64,000 nt of DNA from Streptomyces sp. DH-12 (GCF_002899455.1 NZ_PPFB01000001.1:3254501-3318500); one strand, 5' to 3'. Positions 17,479 to 29,702 are shown, numbered from the stretch's first letter. The notes: generated by a model not told the origin, from the sequence alone. Translations and numbers: made by a program.

Positions 17479-18237
17479 GTGCCGTCGACACCCCAGCCCG
17501 TGACGCCCGACCCGCCCGAGGCGATCGCGCGTCCGCTGCTCACCCAGTCCTGGCTCGACCTGACGTTCGCGCACTGGGCGGTGGACCCGGCCGACGTGGC
17601 GGGGCTGCTGCCGCCGGGCGCCGTGCCCGACACCCTCGACGGGGTCACGTACGTCGGTCTCGTCGCGTTCCGGATGCACCGGGTGGGGTGGCTGCGGCTG
17701 CCGGGCGTCCCGTACCTGGGGAACTTCCCGGAGACGAACGTCCGCCTGTACTCGGTGGACGACCACGGGCGGCGCGGGGTGGTGTTCCTCTCCCTGGACG
17801 CCTCCCGGCTGGTTCCGGTGCTGGTGGGGCGCCTCGGCTTCGGGATGCCGTACGTCTGGTCCCGGATGCGCGTCCGGCACGTCGACGACCGCACCGTCAC
17901 GTACACCGCGTCCCGGCGCTGGCCGGGGCCGCGCGGCGCGGGTACGCGGCTCACCGTGCGCCGCGGCGGGGCGATCGCCGAGCCGACGGAGCTGGAGCAG
18001 TTCCTCACCGCCCGCTGGGGCATGCACAGCGCGTTCTTCGGACGGCCGATGTACCTGCCGAACGCCCATCCCCGCTGGCCGCTGTACCGGGCCGAGCTGC
18101 TGGAGTGCGAGGAGGACCTGGTCGCGGCGGCCGGGCTGCCGGCGCCGGCCGGAGCGCCGGTGAGCGTGCTGTACTCGCCGGGCGTCCCCGCCCGCTTCGG
18201 CCTCCCGGCCCGTCCGGGGGGCATCCCCACGCCGTAA
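17479..18237 (+). CDS. DUF2071 family protein (YqjF-like)
   Basis: The 252-aa product shows the DUF2071 pattern. It has an early LTQSWLDLTFAHWAVDPADV with the family's conserved W, then LPPG, YVGLVAFRM and NFPETNVRLYSVD, followed by LDASRLVPVLVGRLGFGMPY. The family relates to acetoacetate-decarboxylase folds, but no enzyme activity has been assigned to most members. The GTG start at 17479 is chosen because the reading frame upstream runs through the palindromic region. Confidence 0.85.
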   Translation: MPSTPQPVTPDPPEAIARPLLTQSWLDLTFAHWAVDPADVAGLLPPGAVPDTLDGVTYVGLVAFRMHRVGWLRLPGVPYLGNFPETNVRLYSVDDHGRRGVVFLSLDASRLVPVLVGRLGFGMPYVWSRMRVRHVDDRTVTYTASRRWPGPRGAGTRLTVRRGGAIAEPTELEQFLTARWGMHSAFFGRPMYLPNAHPRWPLYRAELLECEEDLVAAAGLPAPAGAPVSVLYSPGVPARFGLPARPGGIPTP

Positions 18238-18243
18238 CAGCGG

Positions 18244-18292
18244 GCGGGGCCGAACGCGCGTGGGGCCGAGGGCAGCGCGCCCCCGGCCCCGC
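18244..18292. terminator. terminator between DUF2071 and gdhA
   Basis: Nine-base arms (GCGGGGCCG / CGGCCCCGC) frame a 31-base loop that can itself pair in part. It sits in the 73-bp gap between two convergent genes. Confidence 0.5.
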
Positions 18293-18310
18293 GGTCGTCT
18301 CGCGTACGCG

Positions 18311-20035
<1,725 letters not shown>

Positions 20036-21214
20036 TCAGTGCTTGCGGTGCCCGGGGCCCTTCGGGTCCCTCCCGCAGTCGTCGTGGCGGGCGTCCTTCA
20101 GGGTGTCGCGCAGGGCGTGGTACGCCGGCTTGCGCACGAAGGCGTCGGTCATGACCGTCGCCCAGCCCTCACCCTCGAAGAACACCGGGACCCACGAGTA
20201 CTTGTCGGTGAAGCCCCAGATGGTGAACGAGTTGCAGCCGTCCACCTCCAGGCACGCCTGGAGCATCCGCCGGTAGTAGTCCGCCTGCTGCTTCTCCTGC
20301 GCCGCGGTGGGCGTGCCGCCCGCCGGCACGTCCATGCGGACGTCCAGCTCGGTGACCGCGGTCTCCAGGCCGAGGGCGTCGAAGCGGCGCAGGTTGTCGG
20401 CGAGGTCGCCGGGGAAGCCGTACCGCGTGCTCAGGTGGCCCTGCACGGAGAAGCCGTGCACCGGCACGCGCTGCTCGAGCAGGTCCTTCACCAGGGCGTA
20501 GTAGGCGTCGCTCTTCGCGCTGACGCTCTCGACGTTGTAGTCGTTGAAGAACAGCTTCGCCCCGGGGTCGGCCTTGTGGGCCCAGCGGAACGCGTCCGCG
20601 ACGATGCCCGGGCCGAGTTCACGGATCCAGATGTTGTCCTGGGTGCGCAGGCCGCCCTGGTCGTCGAAGATCTCGTTCGCCACGTCCCACTGCTGGATCC
20701 TGCCCTTGTACCGGCCGACCACCGTGGTGATGTGCTCACGCAGGATGCCCCGCAGCTCCGCCTTGGTGAAGTCGCCCTCCTCCAGCCACGCGGGGTTCTG
20801 GCTGTGCCACAACAGCGTGTGTCCGCGCACCACTTGGCGGTTCTTGCGGGCGAACTCGACGATCTCGTCCGCCTGCTCGAAGTCGTAGCGGTCGCGCTCG
20901 GGGTGGATGTGGTCCCACTTCATCTGGTTCTCGGGGGAGACCGAGCTGAACTCCCGCCCCAGGATCTTCCGGTACTCCTTGTCGTGCGTGAAGGGGTCCG
21001 GGTAGTCCTGCTCCAGGTGGTGGCCGCCGCCCGCCACGGCGGTGCCGATCACGAAACCTTCGGGGGCGGCCGCACGCAGCCGGTCGGACGAGGCGTGGGA
21101 GTGCGGCGGCGGCTTGGGGCCGGCCGACGGGGCGGCGGACGCCGAACCGCCCAGGAGCGGCAGGGCCAGTGCTGCGGTGGCGAGGGCCACGGTGGCGAAA
21201 CGGAACGGTCTCAT
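20036..21214 (-). CDS. secreted GH10 endo-1,4-beta-xylanase
   Basis: Hydrolyses internal beta-1,4-xylosidic bonds of xylan outside the cell. A signal peptide (MRPFRFATVALATAALALPL to ASA) precedes a GH10 barrel of about 320 residues. It contains SPENQMKWD, HTLLWHSQNPAW, the acid/base Glu in WDVANEIF and the nucleophile Glu in TAVTELDVRM. There is no carbohydrate-binding module; the tail is a short basic stretch. The ATG at 21212-21214 is chosen because the next in-frame Met upstream lies inside an operator-like inverted repeat. The repeat at 21248-21275 suggests sugar-responsive repression. Confidence 0.93.
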   Translation of the reverse strand: MRPFRFATVALATAALALPLLGGSASAAPSAGPKPPPHSHASSDRLRAAAPEGFVIGTAVAGGGHHLEQDYPDPFTHDKEYRKILGREFSSVSPENQMKWDHIHPERDRYDFEQADEIVEFARKNRQVVRGHTLLWHSQNPAWLEEGDFTKAELRGILREHITTVVGRYKGRIQQWDVANEIFDDQGGLRTQDNIWIRELGPGIVADAFRWAHKADPGAKLFFNDYNVESVSAKSDAYYALVKDLLEQRVPVHGFSVQGHLSTRYGFPGDLADNLRRFDALGLETAVTELDVRMDVPAGGTPTAAQEKQQADYYRRMLQACLEVDGCNSFTIWGFTDKYSWVPVFFEGEGWATVMTDAFVRKPAYHALRDTLKDARHDDCGRDPKGPGHRKH

Positions 21215-21247
21215 GCGGGGGCTCTCATTCCCGTCGTGTGGTTCTCG

Positions 21248-21275
21248 AATGTTTCGAAGTTGCATCCGAAACATT
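21248..21275 (-). promoter_or_regulatory. inverted repeat upstream of xylanase, likely operator
   Basis: AATGTTTCG (21248-21256) and CGAAACATT (21267-21275) are perfect 9-bp complements with a 10-bp spacer. They stand 34-61 bases before the xylanase start. They resemble the CGAAA/TTTCG motifs reported upstream of actinomycete xylanase genes. The binding protein is not in this window. Confidence 0.65.
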
Positions 21276-21349
21276 AGGGATGGCCGGACGGTACGATCCG
21301 GCCGAGCGGCACGTCAATACCCGTGCACGGACCGGGTCTTCGGGCCGCC

Positions 21350-22237
21350 TCACCGCACCGACGGACGGATCACCTCCTCCGCGACCCACCGGGCGATGCC
21401 CTCGGGGAACGGCGCCGGCAGTCCGGGCACGATGTGCGTGAACCCCGCGCCCAGCGCCTCCCCCACCGCCTCCCGTACGGCGTCGGGCCGGCCGGTGTCG
21501 ACGGGGAGGTGGAGGGACCGGACGAGCGACGCGGGGTCGCGGCCGATGCCGGCGCAGTACCGGTCGAGCAGGGCGCTGCGGCGCAGCACGTCGTCGAGGT
21601 CTCCGCCCGGGACGTTCCACAGGTCGGCGTGCTCGGCGGCCACGCGCAGCGTCGCGGAGGACCGGCCGCCGACGAGGACGGGCGGGTGCGGGCGCTGCGC
21701 CGGCTTCGGGTTGCCGAACGCCCCCGTCAGCCGGTGGTGTTCGCCGTGGAAGTCGAAGGGCTGCTCCTCCGTCCACAGCCGCTTGATCAGCGTGCAGGCC
21801 TCGGCGAGGCTCGCCACCGCCCGCGCCGTCTCCTGGAACGGCAGCCCGTGCGCCGCATACTCGCGCCACGCCTCGGGCGGACGCGGGCGCGAGCCGACGC
21901 CTATGCCGAAGTCGAGCCGGCCGCCCGAGACGATGTCGACGGTCGTCGCGATCTTCGCGAGCACGGCGGGCGGCCGGAACCGGTTGCCGGTGACCATCAC
22001 GCCCAGCCGCATCCGCCGCGTCCGCGCCGCGAGGGCCGCCAGCGGCGTCCAGCCCTCGAACGTCGGCCCGCCGGGGTCGCCGAAGACGGGCATGAGGTGG
22101 TCGTACAGCCAGGCGTGCTCGATCTCGGGCACCCCGTCCGCCTCGCGCCAGACGCGGACGAGGTCGTCGTAGCCGGCCTGCGAGGGCGGGGTCATGATGC
22201 CGAAGACGGGCCGGGCGGGCCGGGGCGCGGGGGACAT
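21350..22237 (-). CDS. LLM-class flavin (probably F420)-dependent oxidoreductase
   Basis: A luciferase-like TIM barrel of 295 aa. Typical segments are TPLAALAARTRRMRLGVMV near residue 65, PAVLAKIATTVDIVSGGRL near residue 90, GIGVGSRP, and PVLVGGRSSATLRVAAEHAD near residue 190. Actinobacterial proteins of this type usually use F420 rather than FMN; which cofactor is used here is inferred. The substrate is unknown. It lies 36 bases after the aldo/keto reductase and is probably co-transcribed with it. Confidence 0.87.
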   Translation of the reverse strand: MSPAPRPARPVFGIMTPPSQAGYDDLVRVWREADGVPEIEHAWLYDHLMPVFGDPGGPTFEGWTPLAALAARTRRMRLGVMVTGNRFRPPAVLAKIATTVDIVSGGRLDFGIGVGSRPRPPEAWREYAAHGLPFQETARAVASLAEACTLIKRLWTEEQPFDFHGEHHRLTGAFGNPKPAQRPHPPVLVGGRSSATLRVAAEHADLWNVPGGDLDDVLRRSALLDRYCAGIGRDPASLVRSLHLPVDTGRPDAVREAVGEALGAGFTHIVPGLPAPFPEGIARWVAEEVIRPSVR

Positions 22238-22273
22238 GGGCCGGTGACTCCCCTCCGGCCGGACGGCGGGTGG

Positions 22274-23293
22274 TCAGCGACGGCGCAGGGACGCGTCGAG
22301 GAGCGCGGGCGGGGTGTCGAACTTCTCGCCGGGAGCCAGGTCGGTCCCGGGGGCGACGATCTCGTCGACCGCGTCGAGGACGTCGGCCGACAGCACGGTG
22401 TCCGCGGCGGCGAGCTGCGACCGGAGGTGCTCCACCGTGCGGGGGCCGATGAGCGCGGCCGTCACGGCGGGGTGCGCGTTGACGAATCCGAGCGCCAGCT
22501 GGATCAGGGTGAGCCCGGCCTCGTCGGCGACCTCGGCCAGCCGCTCGACGGCGTCGTACCGCGCCTGGTTGCAGGGGAGCGAGGGGTCGAAGCGCTCCGG
22601 CAGGACCGCCGAGCGGTGGGTGGCGACGTCCCGCCCCTTGCGCACCGCGCCCGACAGCCAGCCCGAGGCGAGCGGGCTCCACGCCAGCACGCCCATGCCG
22701 TACTCCTCCGTGACGGGCAGGACGTGGGCCTCGATGCCGCGCTGCAGGACCGAGTAGCTGGGCTGCTCGGTCACGTAGCGGCTCAGCCGGTGCTCACGGG
22801 CGGCCCACTGCGCCTGCACGATGCGGTACGCGGGGAAGGTCGAGGAGCCGAAGTAGCGGATCTTGCCCGCGCGCTGCAGGTCGGTGAGGGCGGACAAGGT
22901 CTCCTCGTCGCTGGTCGCCGGGTCCCAGCGGTGCATCTGGTAGAGGTCCACGTGGTCGACGCCGAGGCGGCGCAGGCTGTCGTCCAGGGCGGTGTGGATC
23001 CAGCGGCGTGAGCTGCCGCGGTGGTTGCGCTCCTCCCCCATCGGCATGGTCGCCTTCGTGGCCAGCACGATGTCGTCACGGCGGCCGGCGATGGCCTTGC
23101 CGACGATCTCCTCCGACTCGCCGGCGCCGTACATGTCGGCGGTGTCGATGAGGTTGACGCCGGCCTCCAGGGCCGCGTCGACGATGGCGGTGGCCTCCTC
23201 CTGCGTGGTGCGCCCGATGGCGCCGAAGTTCATCGCGCCGAGCGCGAGGGTGCCGACCTGGACGCCGGTGCGGCCGAGGGTGCGGTACTGCAT
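22274..23293 (-). CDS. aldo/keto reductase
   Basis: NADPH-dependent carbonyl reductase of 339 aa with the catalytic tetrad visible: Asp and Tyr in DTADMYGAGESEE, Lys in VLATK, and His in YQMHRWD. It resembles the AKR11/13-type group of single-domain bacterial enzymes. It starts MQYRTLGRTGVQVGTLALG and is divergent from the TetR gene, with two operator-like sites in between. Likely controlled by that regulator; the inducer and substrate are not evident. Confidence 0.92.
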   Translation of the reverse strand: MQYRTLGRTGVQVGTLALGAMNFGAIGRTTQEEATAIVDAALEAGVNLIDTADMYGAGESEEIVGKAIAGRRDDIVLATKATMPMGEERNHRGSSRRWIHTALDDSLRRLGVDHVDLYQMHRWDPATSDEETLSALTDLQRAGKIRYFGSSTFPAYRIVQAQWAAREHRLSRYVTEQPSYSVLQRGIEAHVLPVTEEYGMGVLAWSPLASGWLSGAVRKGRDVATHRSAVLPERFDPSLPCNQARYDAVERLAEVADEAGLTLIQLALGFVNAHPAVTAALIGPRTVEHLRSQLAAADTVLSADVLDAVDEIVAPGTDLAPGEKFDTPPALLDASLRRR

Positions 23294-23322
23294 GACGGTC
23301 TCTCCTCAGGGCGAAGGGGAAA

Positions 23323-23370
23323 CGGAACAGCGTTCCGGTACGCGTCCAACGATACGGAACAACGTTCCGT
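23323..23370. promoter_or_regulatory. two TetR-type operators between AKR and tetR genes
   Basis: Site 1 is CGGAAC-AGC-GTTCCG (23323-23337). Site 2 is ACGGAAC-AAC-GTTCCGT (23354-23370). Both share the CGGAAC-N3-GTTCCG core, with centres 32 bp apart, about three helical turns. They sit in the divergent promoter region of the TetR regulator and the aldo/keto reductase. Confidence 0.85.
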
Positions 23371-23466
23371 TTTGCTAGTCGGAAAGGGGAACTCGGCCAC
23401 GCGGAGGCACTCTCGGGCGTGCGTGAGACCATGCGGAGGCATGCGCGAGGCGGAGGAACGGACACG

Positions 23467-24054
23467 GTGAACCAGAAGGACGGCGACGCGGGCGACACCG
23501 CGTCGCGGCGCAAGGACGCACGGCGCAACAAGGAGACGCTGCTGGAGGCGGCCGCCGCGGTCTTCGTCACGTCCGGCGTGGACGCCCCGGTGCGCGACAT
23601 CGCCTCCCGGGCCGGGGTCGGCCTGGGCACCCTCTACCGGCACTTCCCCACCCGGGCGGACCTGATCATCGCCGTCTACCGGCACCAGGTCGAGGCGTGC
23701 GCCGAGGCCGGCCCGGCCCTGCTGAACTCCGCCCCGACCCCGCACGACGCCCTGCGGCAGTGGATCGACCTGTTCGTCGACTTCCTGGTCACCAAGCACG
23801 GCCTGGCCGCCGTCCTGCGCTCCGACCAGTCCGGATTCGAGGGCCTGCACGCGTACTTCCTCGACCGGCTCGTCCCCGTCTGCACCCGGCTGCTCGACGC
23901 CGCGCGGGCGGCCGGGGAGATCCACGAGGACATCGCCGCCCTGACCCTCATGCGCGGGGTCGGCAACCTCTGCATCGGCGCGGAGACCGACCCCGACTAC
24001 GACGCACGCCGCCTCGCCGCCCTCCTCGTCGACGGTCTGCGCCGCACCGACTGA
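23467..24054 (+). CDS. TetR-family transcriptional regulator
   Basis: An N-terminal HTH lies at residues about 15-60 (RNKETLLEAAAAVF, DAPVRDIASRAGVGLGTLYRH). It is followed by a helical ligand domain; total 195 aa. The GTG at 23467 (VNQKDGDAGDTASRRK) is chosen with GGAGG upstream; a GTG at 23419 is in frame but adds an unlikely basic leader. Likely represses itself and the divergent reductase operon through the CGGAAC/GTTCCG sites. The stop codon lies inside a 23-bp inverted repeat. Confidence 0.9.
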   Translation: MNQKDGDAGDTASRRKDARRNKETLLEAAAAVFVTSGVDAPVRDIASRAGVGLGTLYRHFPTRADLIIAVYRHQVEACAEAGPALLNSAPTPHDALRQWIDLFVDFLVTKHGLAAVLRSDQSGFEGLHAYFLDRLVPVCTRLLDAARAAGEIHEDIAALTLMRGVGNLCIGAETDPDYDARRLAALLVDGLRRTD

Positions 24055-24087
24055 CGCCCGCGGTCCGCGGGCGTCAGTCGGTGCGGC
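24041..24087. terminator. long perfect inverted repeat, bidirectional terminator
   Basis: Positions 24041-24063 and 24065-24087 are perfect 23-base complements separated by a single T. The left arm covers the last codons and stop of the TetR gene. It lies between convergent genes and would terminate both. Confidence 0.85.
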
Positions 24088-24106
24088 AGGCGCGGCCCCC
24101 GCCGTC

Positions 24107-26881
24107 TCAGCCCCGCAGGACGTCGCGCAGGAGCCTGGCGTTCTTCACGGTCTGGCTCGAGCCCTTGCGCGAGGCCAGCTCGTCGACCTCGGGGACGGAG
24201 CCCCTGGCCCCGGAGCAGGCGGCGCACTCGACGGCCAGCGCCAGGAGCGCTCCCGCTCCGTTGACCGGTGTGTCGCGCAGCAGGGCGGGCAGGGCGGCTT
24301 CGAGCACCGACCAGACGGTCGCCCAGGCGCCGGTCTCGGCCGCCGCGCGCAGTGCGGCGGTGACCCGGGAGGGCTTGCTCGCCCCGTACCGGGTCAGTGC
24401 CTGCCACTGTCCGGCGAGCAGCCTGGCGTCCAACTGCCCCTGTGCGGCGAGGACCAGCAGGGCGTCCACCGCCGCGTCCGCCTCCTTCGGGTCGCCGAGC
24501 CGCCGTGTGATCTGCCAGTGCGTCGCGTAGCCCGCGGTGCCGTTCGCTTCCATCAGCCGCGGGAGCAGCAGGCGGTTGGTCCCCTCCCCGAAGCATGCGG
24601 CCACCTCGTCACGGTGGTGCGGCAGCTGCGCGAGCATGAACACACCGGGGCGGGAGGGGCTCCAGCCGTAGGGGCCCAGGAGGGCCGCGGCGACCGGCGG
24701 GAGCGGCAGGTCGTGCCCCGTGCGGGGGGTCGCGGGGGCCCACCGGCCGGGTGCCGCGCCGGTCGGGTCTCCGGCCGGCCACCTGTCGGGCGTCGTGTCC
24801 CAGTGGGGCGCGCCGCCCCGGTGCAGCCACCGCGTCAGGCTCCGGCCCGCGTCCGAGCGGAGTGCGCCCGCCGCCTCCCGCACGCGCTCGTCGTCCGTGG
24901 GGGTGACCCGCAGCAGGGCCTGAGCCAGGTCGACGGGCGCGGGAGTGACGCCCAGGCTCTCGAACTCGGCGATCCGCTCCACCAGGGCGGCGGCGTCCAC
25001 CGCCCCGTCGGCGCGGGTCGGCAGGGCCAGCAGGTAGGGCTGAGCGCCGGACTCGATCAGTTCGATGGCCTCGGTGAGCCGCGCCCCGAGCAGGGCGCCC
25101 GGCTCGCTGATCCTCCTCTCGGCGCGGCGGGCCTCGAGCAGCTCGCGGCGCCGGTGGATGTGCCAGTCCCTCGGCTCGTCGCCGCGCACCGCGGTCGCGA
25201 CGTCGTACAGGTCGAGCTGTGTCGGGTCCGCGCCGCAGCACCAGCAGTCGAACCCCGGCCGGTTGCGCATGACCGGTCCGAGCGCCTTGGAGAGGGTGCC
25301 GCGGTCGAGGCGCGCGTGGCGGACGAGGCCGTCGAGGGCGCGTTCGAAGGCCACGACGTTCTCGCTGTCGGCGAGCAGCACCGCGACCTCGGGGGCGACC
25401 TCGGCGGCCGAGGCGATCGGGCGGACCGGTTCCGGCTCGGGCGCCTCCGGCAGGAAGTCGGGCGGCACCTCGTCGGACGGCCCGGCGGACGGCCCGGCGG
25501 ACGGCCCGGCGGTGTCCTGTCCCGGCGGGCCGAACAGCTCACCGGCGCGCGCGGTCAGAGCCGGGGTGAGGAAGGCGGCGGCCTCGCGCAGGCCGGACAG
25601 CACCTGTTCGTCCGCCACCGCGGGCAGGTGACGGGCCACCAGCTTGAGAGCGCGTTCCTGAAGACCCACGTCGGAGTGCTGGAAGGTGAGCGCAGCCCCG
25701 GCCACGACCCTGCCGGCGCGTGTGACGTCCCGCTTGGCCGCCCGGTCCAGCCAGGCGAGCTGGGCGCGCACCAGTTTCTTCTCCGGGCGGAGCAGGACGC
25801 GCTCGCAGACCTCGGTGAGGACGTCGTCCTCGAGGAGTCCCGCCTCGTCGAGGCCGATGAGGACCTCCTGACCGTAGGCGGCCACCTGGGAGGACAGGTC
25901 GAGCATCGCGACGTGGTCACGGAGCAGGGGCGCGTTCTCGGCCGGGGTGAGGGCGAGGGCCTGCAGGAAGGTGAGGGGATGCGTGCTGTCCTGGAGCAGG
26001 GACGCGATCATGGGCTCGGCGAGCAGGAGGCGTTCGCGGGACACCGAGGCGTGTTCCTCGGGGGTGAGGGCGAGTGACGTCAGCGCGACGGCGGCGTCGG
26101 GCCACCACACCCGGTCGGCGGCCAGGTGGGCGGCGAAGAAGCGCCGGATCAGCGCCGCACGGTCGACCAGGCCCTCGTCCTCGGTGGAGAGGAGGATGAA
26201 CACGCCGAAGTTGGTGTTCTCCAGCACATGCCGCAGGCCGTGCCGCTTCAGGACGGAGTGGAACACCTCCACGAGGCCGAGGGGGACCGCCGGCCGGTCC
26301 AGGGCCAGGGGGAGGAGCACCGGGGTCAGCGCGTCCGCGCGCAGCCGCTCCAGGAAGCTGTCACCGGGCAGGAACCCGTCGCGCAGACGCAGGGGAGGCG
26401 CGGTGCTCCGGCGGCGCCACGACAGCCAGCTCGCGATGAAGCCGTCGGTGGTCGGGACGGGGCAGCCCGCGTCGTACAGAAGATGCTCGAGGAAGTCGAA
26501 CCTCACGGTCTCCTCGGGTCTCAGCCGCTCGGCGAGCCGCGTGACCAGCTCGGCCCGCCACGCGACGGGCCGGAGGTTCACGACGCCGAGGAGCCACGGG
26601 ATGCTGCGGGTCGACAACGCCCAGACGTTGGCGCCCTGCAGGAGACAGTCGGCCGCGGCCTCGGGGTCGGTCAGGCAGCCGAGTTCGGCGGCGATCTGCG
26701 CGTTCCTCATCTCGTCCGAGCAGGCGCCCCAGTCGGCTCGTATCCTCGCGCGCCGCTCCTCCAGGGCGCCGGCCTGTGCCGCGCGCTCCTGCGGGGTCAG
26801 GGCCGCGAGCGCCTTGAGCACTCCCTCGACATCGCCCGCTTCCGCGAGGCGGACCAGGCTCGTCATGCTGTCCCCGCTCAT
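24107..26881 (-). CDS. DUF6493 family protein, partner of SWIM protein
   Basis: A 924-aa, largely helical protein without signal peptide or membrane segments. The N-terminal 400 residues resemble the DUF6493 solenoid-like region (VEGVLKALAALTPQERAAQA, ANVWALSTRSIPWLLGVV). An Asp/Pro/Gly linker near residue 465 contains three short SAGP-type repeats. The C-terminal part has a CWCC motif near residue 560. The ATG at 26879-26881 overlaps the SWIM gene stop by four bases (ATGA). In other streptomycetes these two genes tend to accompany MoxR-type ATPase and VWA-domain genes, but none is present here. Function unknown. Confidence 0.8.
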   Translation of the reverse strand: MSGDSMTSLVRLAEAGDVEGVLKALAALTPQERAAQAGALEERRARIRADWGACSDEMRNAQIAAELGCLTDPEAAADCLLQGANVWALSTRSIPWLLGVVNLRPVAWRAELVTRLAERLRPEETVRFDFLEHLLYDAGCPVPTTDGFIASWLSWRRRSTAPPLRLRDGFLPGDSFLERLRADALTPVLLPLALDRPAVPLGLVEVFHSVLKRHGLRHVLENTNFGVFILLSTEDEGLVDRAALIRRFFAAHLAADRVWWPDAAVALTSLALTPEEHASVSRERLLLAEPMIASLLQDSTHPLTFLQALALTPAENAPLLRDHVAMLDLSSQVAAYGQEVLIGLDEAGLLEDDVLTEVCERVLLRPEKKLVRAQLAWLDRAAKRDVTRAGRVVAGAALTFQHSDVGLQERALKLVARHLPAVADEQVLSGLREAAAFLTPALTARAGELFGPPGQDTAGPSAGPSAGPSDEVPPDFLPEAPEPEPVRPIASAAEVAPEVAVLLADSENVVAFERALDGLVRHARLDRGTLSKALGPVMRNRPGFDCWCCGADPTQLDLYDVATAVRGDEPRDWHIHRRRELLEARRAERRISEPGALLGARLTEAIELIESGAQPYLLALPTRADGAVDAAALVERIAEFESLGVTPAPVDLAQALLRVTPTDDERVREAAGALRSDAGRSLTRWLHRGGAPHWDTTPDRWPAGDPTGAAPGRWAPATPRTGHDLPLPPVAAALLGPYGWSPSRPGVFMLAQLPHHRDEVAACFGEGTNRLLLPRLMEANGTAGYATHWQITRRLGDPKEADAAVDALLVLAAQGQLDARLLAGQWQALTRYGASKPSRVTAALRAAAETGAWATVWSVLEAALPALLRDTPVNGAGALLALAVECAACSGARGSVPEVDELASRKGSSQTVKNARLLRDVLRG

Positions 26882-28314
26882 GCTGTGATCTCCGTCGTCG
26901 TCGCGGTGGTGGTGGCTGTGGTCTCCGTGGTGGCCGCGGCTGCCCCGCTCGCACCGGCGTCGCGCACCATGCCCGCCGCGAGCACGTGCTTGCACGGTCC
27001 GCGCCCGCCCTGGTACCTCGCCCACCACAGGCAGGTGCAGCTCGCCCGCCCCGCGTCGTCCACGCGGACCAGGTGGGCGTGGGCGTCCTTCCCGACCCAC
27101 GCGAGCGCTCCGTCGAGCCGCACGGCGCCTTCCGCGACCAGGGCCCGCGCCCCGCGCAGCCGGGGATTGCGGGCCTCCGCGTCACCGGCCGCCCAGGGCA
27201 GGTGGCGGTGGAAGTACGCCTGTTCGGCGAGGTCGTAGCCGATCTGCCCCGAGGTCCCGAGCACCGTGAGCGCCGCGCGGACCCGTTCGGGCGCGAGGCC
27301 GGCCTGGGCGGCCAGTACGGCGATGTCCAGCGTCGGCTCCCAGGCGAGGAGTTCCGCCACCCGCTCGGCGTCGCGCGCCGCGGGCCCGGTGGCGAGGTCG
27401 TCGAGGACGCCGCCCTCGCCGGAGAAGCCGCGCGAGGCGCTCGGCGAGAGCAGCAGCGTCAGCCGCATGCCGGGCAGCCCGACCTCCCAGGCGACGGCCG
27501 TGGCCGCGCCCGCGGCGGTGTCGGGAGCGTGGAGCCGCACGCCGGTCGCGTGCCGCAGCACGGGTATCAGGCCGGTCAGGCGCTCGGCGCCGGGCAGGCA
27601 CACCGCGCCGGGCGCCGGCCTGCTCACCGGCCGCAGGGTGCGCCCGGCGGGCACCACCCAGCGCGTGGTGCGGGCGCCGGAGCCGCGGGTGAGGCGTGGC
27701 AGGGAGCGCAGGACGGCGGCCGCCTGTGCGGGCGGTACCTCGGCGCGCGGCGCGAAGCCGGCCGCGAGGACCTGGGCCTCGGCGAAGCCGCGCAGCCAGC
27801 GCTGCGGGAGGGGGACCTTCTTCTCCACGAAACGGCCCTCGAAGGTGGTCGCCTCCATTCCTTCGGGGCCCACCCTCAGGTGGAGCGGGTCGAGACCGCC
27901 GAGTTTGGCGAGCGCCTGACGCAGCGGGACGTTGACGTCGACGTTGGTGGTGCCGTGTCCGACGTCGTCCCCGTCGAGGCCGGGGGCGAGGATGTCGAGG
28001 CGCGCGTAGACGCCGCAGCAGCCGGAGAAGGACTCCATCCGTAACCGGTCGCCGTTGGCGGTGACCACCGGGTCGAGCGAGGCGGCGGAGCCGGGGTGGT
28101 GGTAGCGGGTGGCCGCGACGTCCGCGACCGCGAGCAGCGCCGCGGCCGCGGCCGCCGGGGCGGTCAGGAAGCCGTCGAAGAGGCGGGGGCGGTCCTGCTC
28201 ACCGCCGGGTGTGGCGCCGCCCGAGGTTTCCAGGGCGAGGCTGCGGCCGGCGGCGGATTCCCGCAGCGCGGAAGCGGCCGCATAGGCATAGGACTGGATC
28301 AGTGCTGTACTCAC
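26878..28314 (-). CDS. SWIM zinc-finger protein
   Basis: A 478-aa protein whose C-terminal part has the SWIM signature CxCx(n)CxH ([20 protein letters not shown], near residue 430). It then ends in a Thr/Ala-rich tail. The N-terminal 350 residues carry [20 protein letters not shown] and an [14 protein letters not shown] helix-turn-like element. SWIM domains are zinc-binding modules implicated in nucleic-acid or protein binding. It is the first gene of a two-gene operon with DUF6493. Substrate and role are unknown. Confidence 0.88.
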   Translation of the reverse strand: MSTALIQSYAYAAASALRESAAGRSLALETSGGATPGGEQDRPRLFDGFLTAPAAAAAALLAVADVAATRYHHPGSAASLDPVVTANGDRLRMESFSGCCGVYARLDILAPGLDGDDVGHGTTNVDVNVPLRQALAKLGGLDPLHLRVGPEGMEATTFEGRFVEKKVPLPQRWLRGFAEAQVLAAGFAPRAEVPPAQAAAVLRSLPRLTRGSGARTTRWVVPAGRTLRPVSRPAPGAVCLPGAERLTGLIPVLRHATGVRLHAPDTAAGAATAVAWEVGLPGMRLTLLLSPSASRGFSGEGGVLDDLATGPAARDAERVAELLAWEPTLDIAVLAAQAGLAPERVRAALTVLGTSGQIGYDLAEQAYFHRHLPWAAGDAEARNPRLRGARALVAEGAVRLDGALAWVGKDAHAHLVRVDDAGRASCTCLWWARYQGGRGPCKHVLAAGMVRDAGASGAAAATTETTATTTATTTEITA

Positions 28315-28437
28315 GCCCGCAGGCTACGGCCGGACACCGACATCGTCCGCCCCGCGCCTTGAACGAAGCGGGCGGCTCGGCGTCCACCGCACGGGTCCGC
28401 GGCCTCCGCCCTCCCGGAGGATGGCGCCCGCGTGACG

Positions 28438-28473
28438 AAAGGGCCCGCACGACCGAGGTCGTGCGGGCCCCTT
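28438..28473 (-). terminator. tuf terminator
   Basis: Fourteen-base arms (GGGCCCGCACGACC 28441-28454 / GGTCGTGCGGGCCC 28457-28470) have a 2-base centre, and flanking A/T pairs follow. It lies 36-71 bases beyond the tuf stop and ends the str operon. Confidence 0.9.
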
Positions 28474-28508
28474 CAGGTGCTCGCGGCAGGAGCTACCAGG
28501 TCAGATCG

Positions 28509-29702
<1,194 letters not shown>

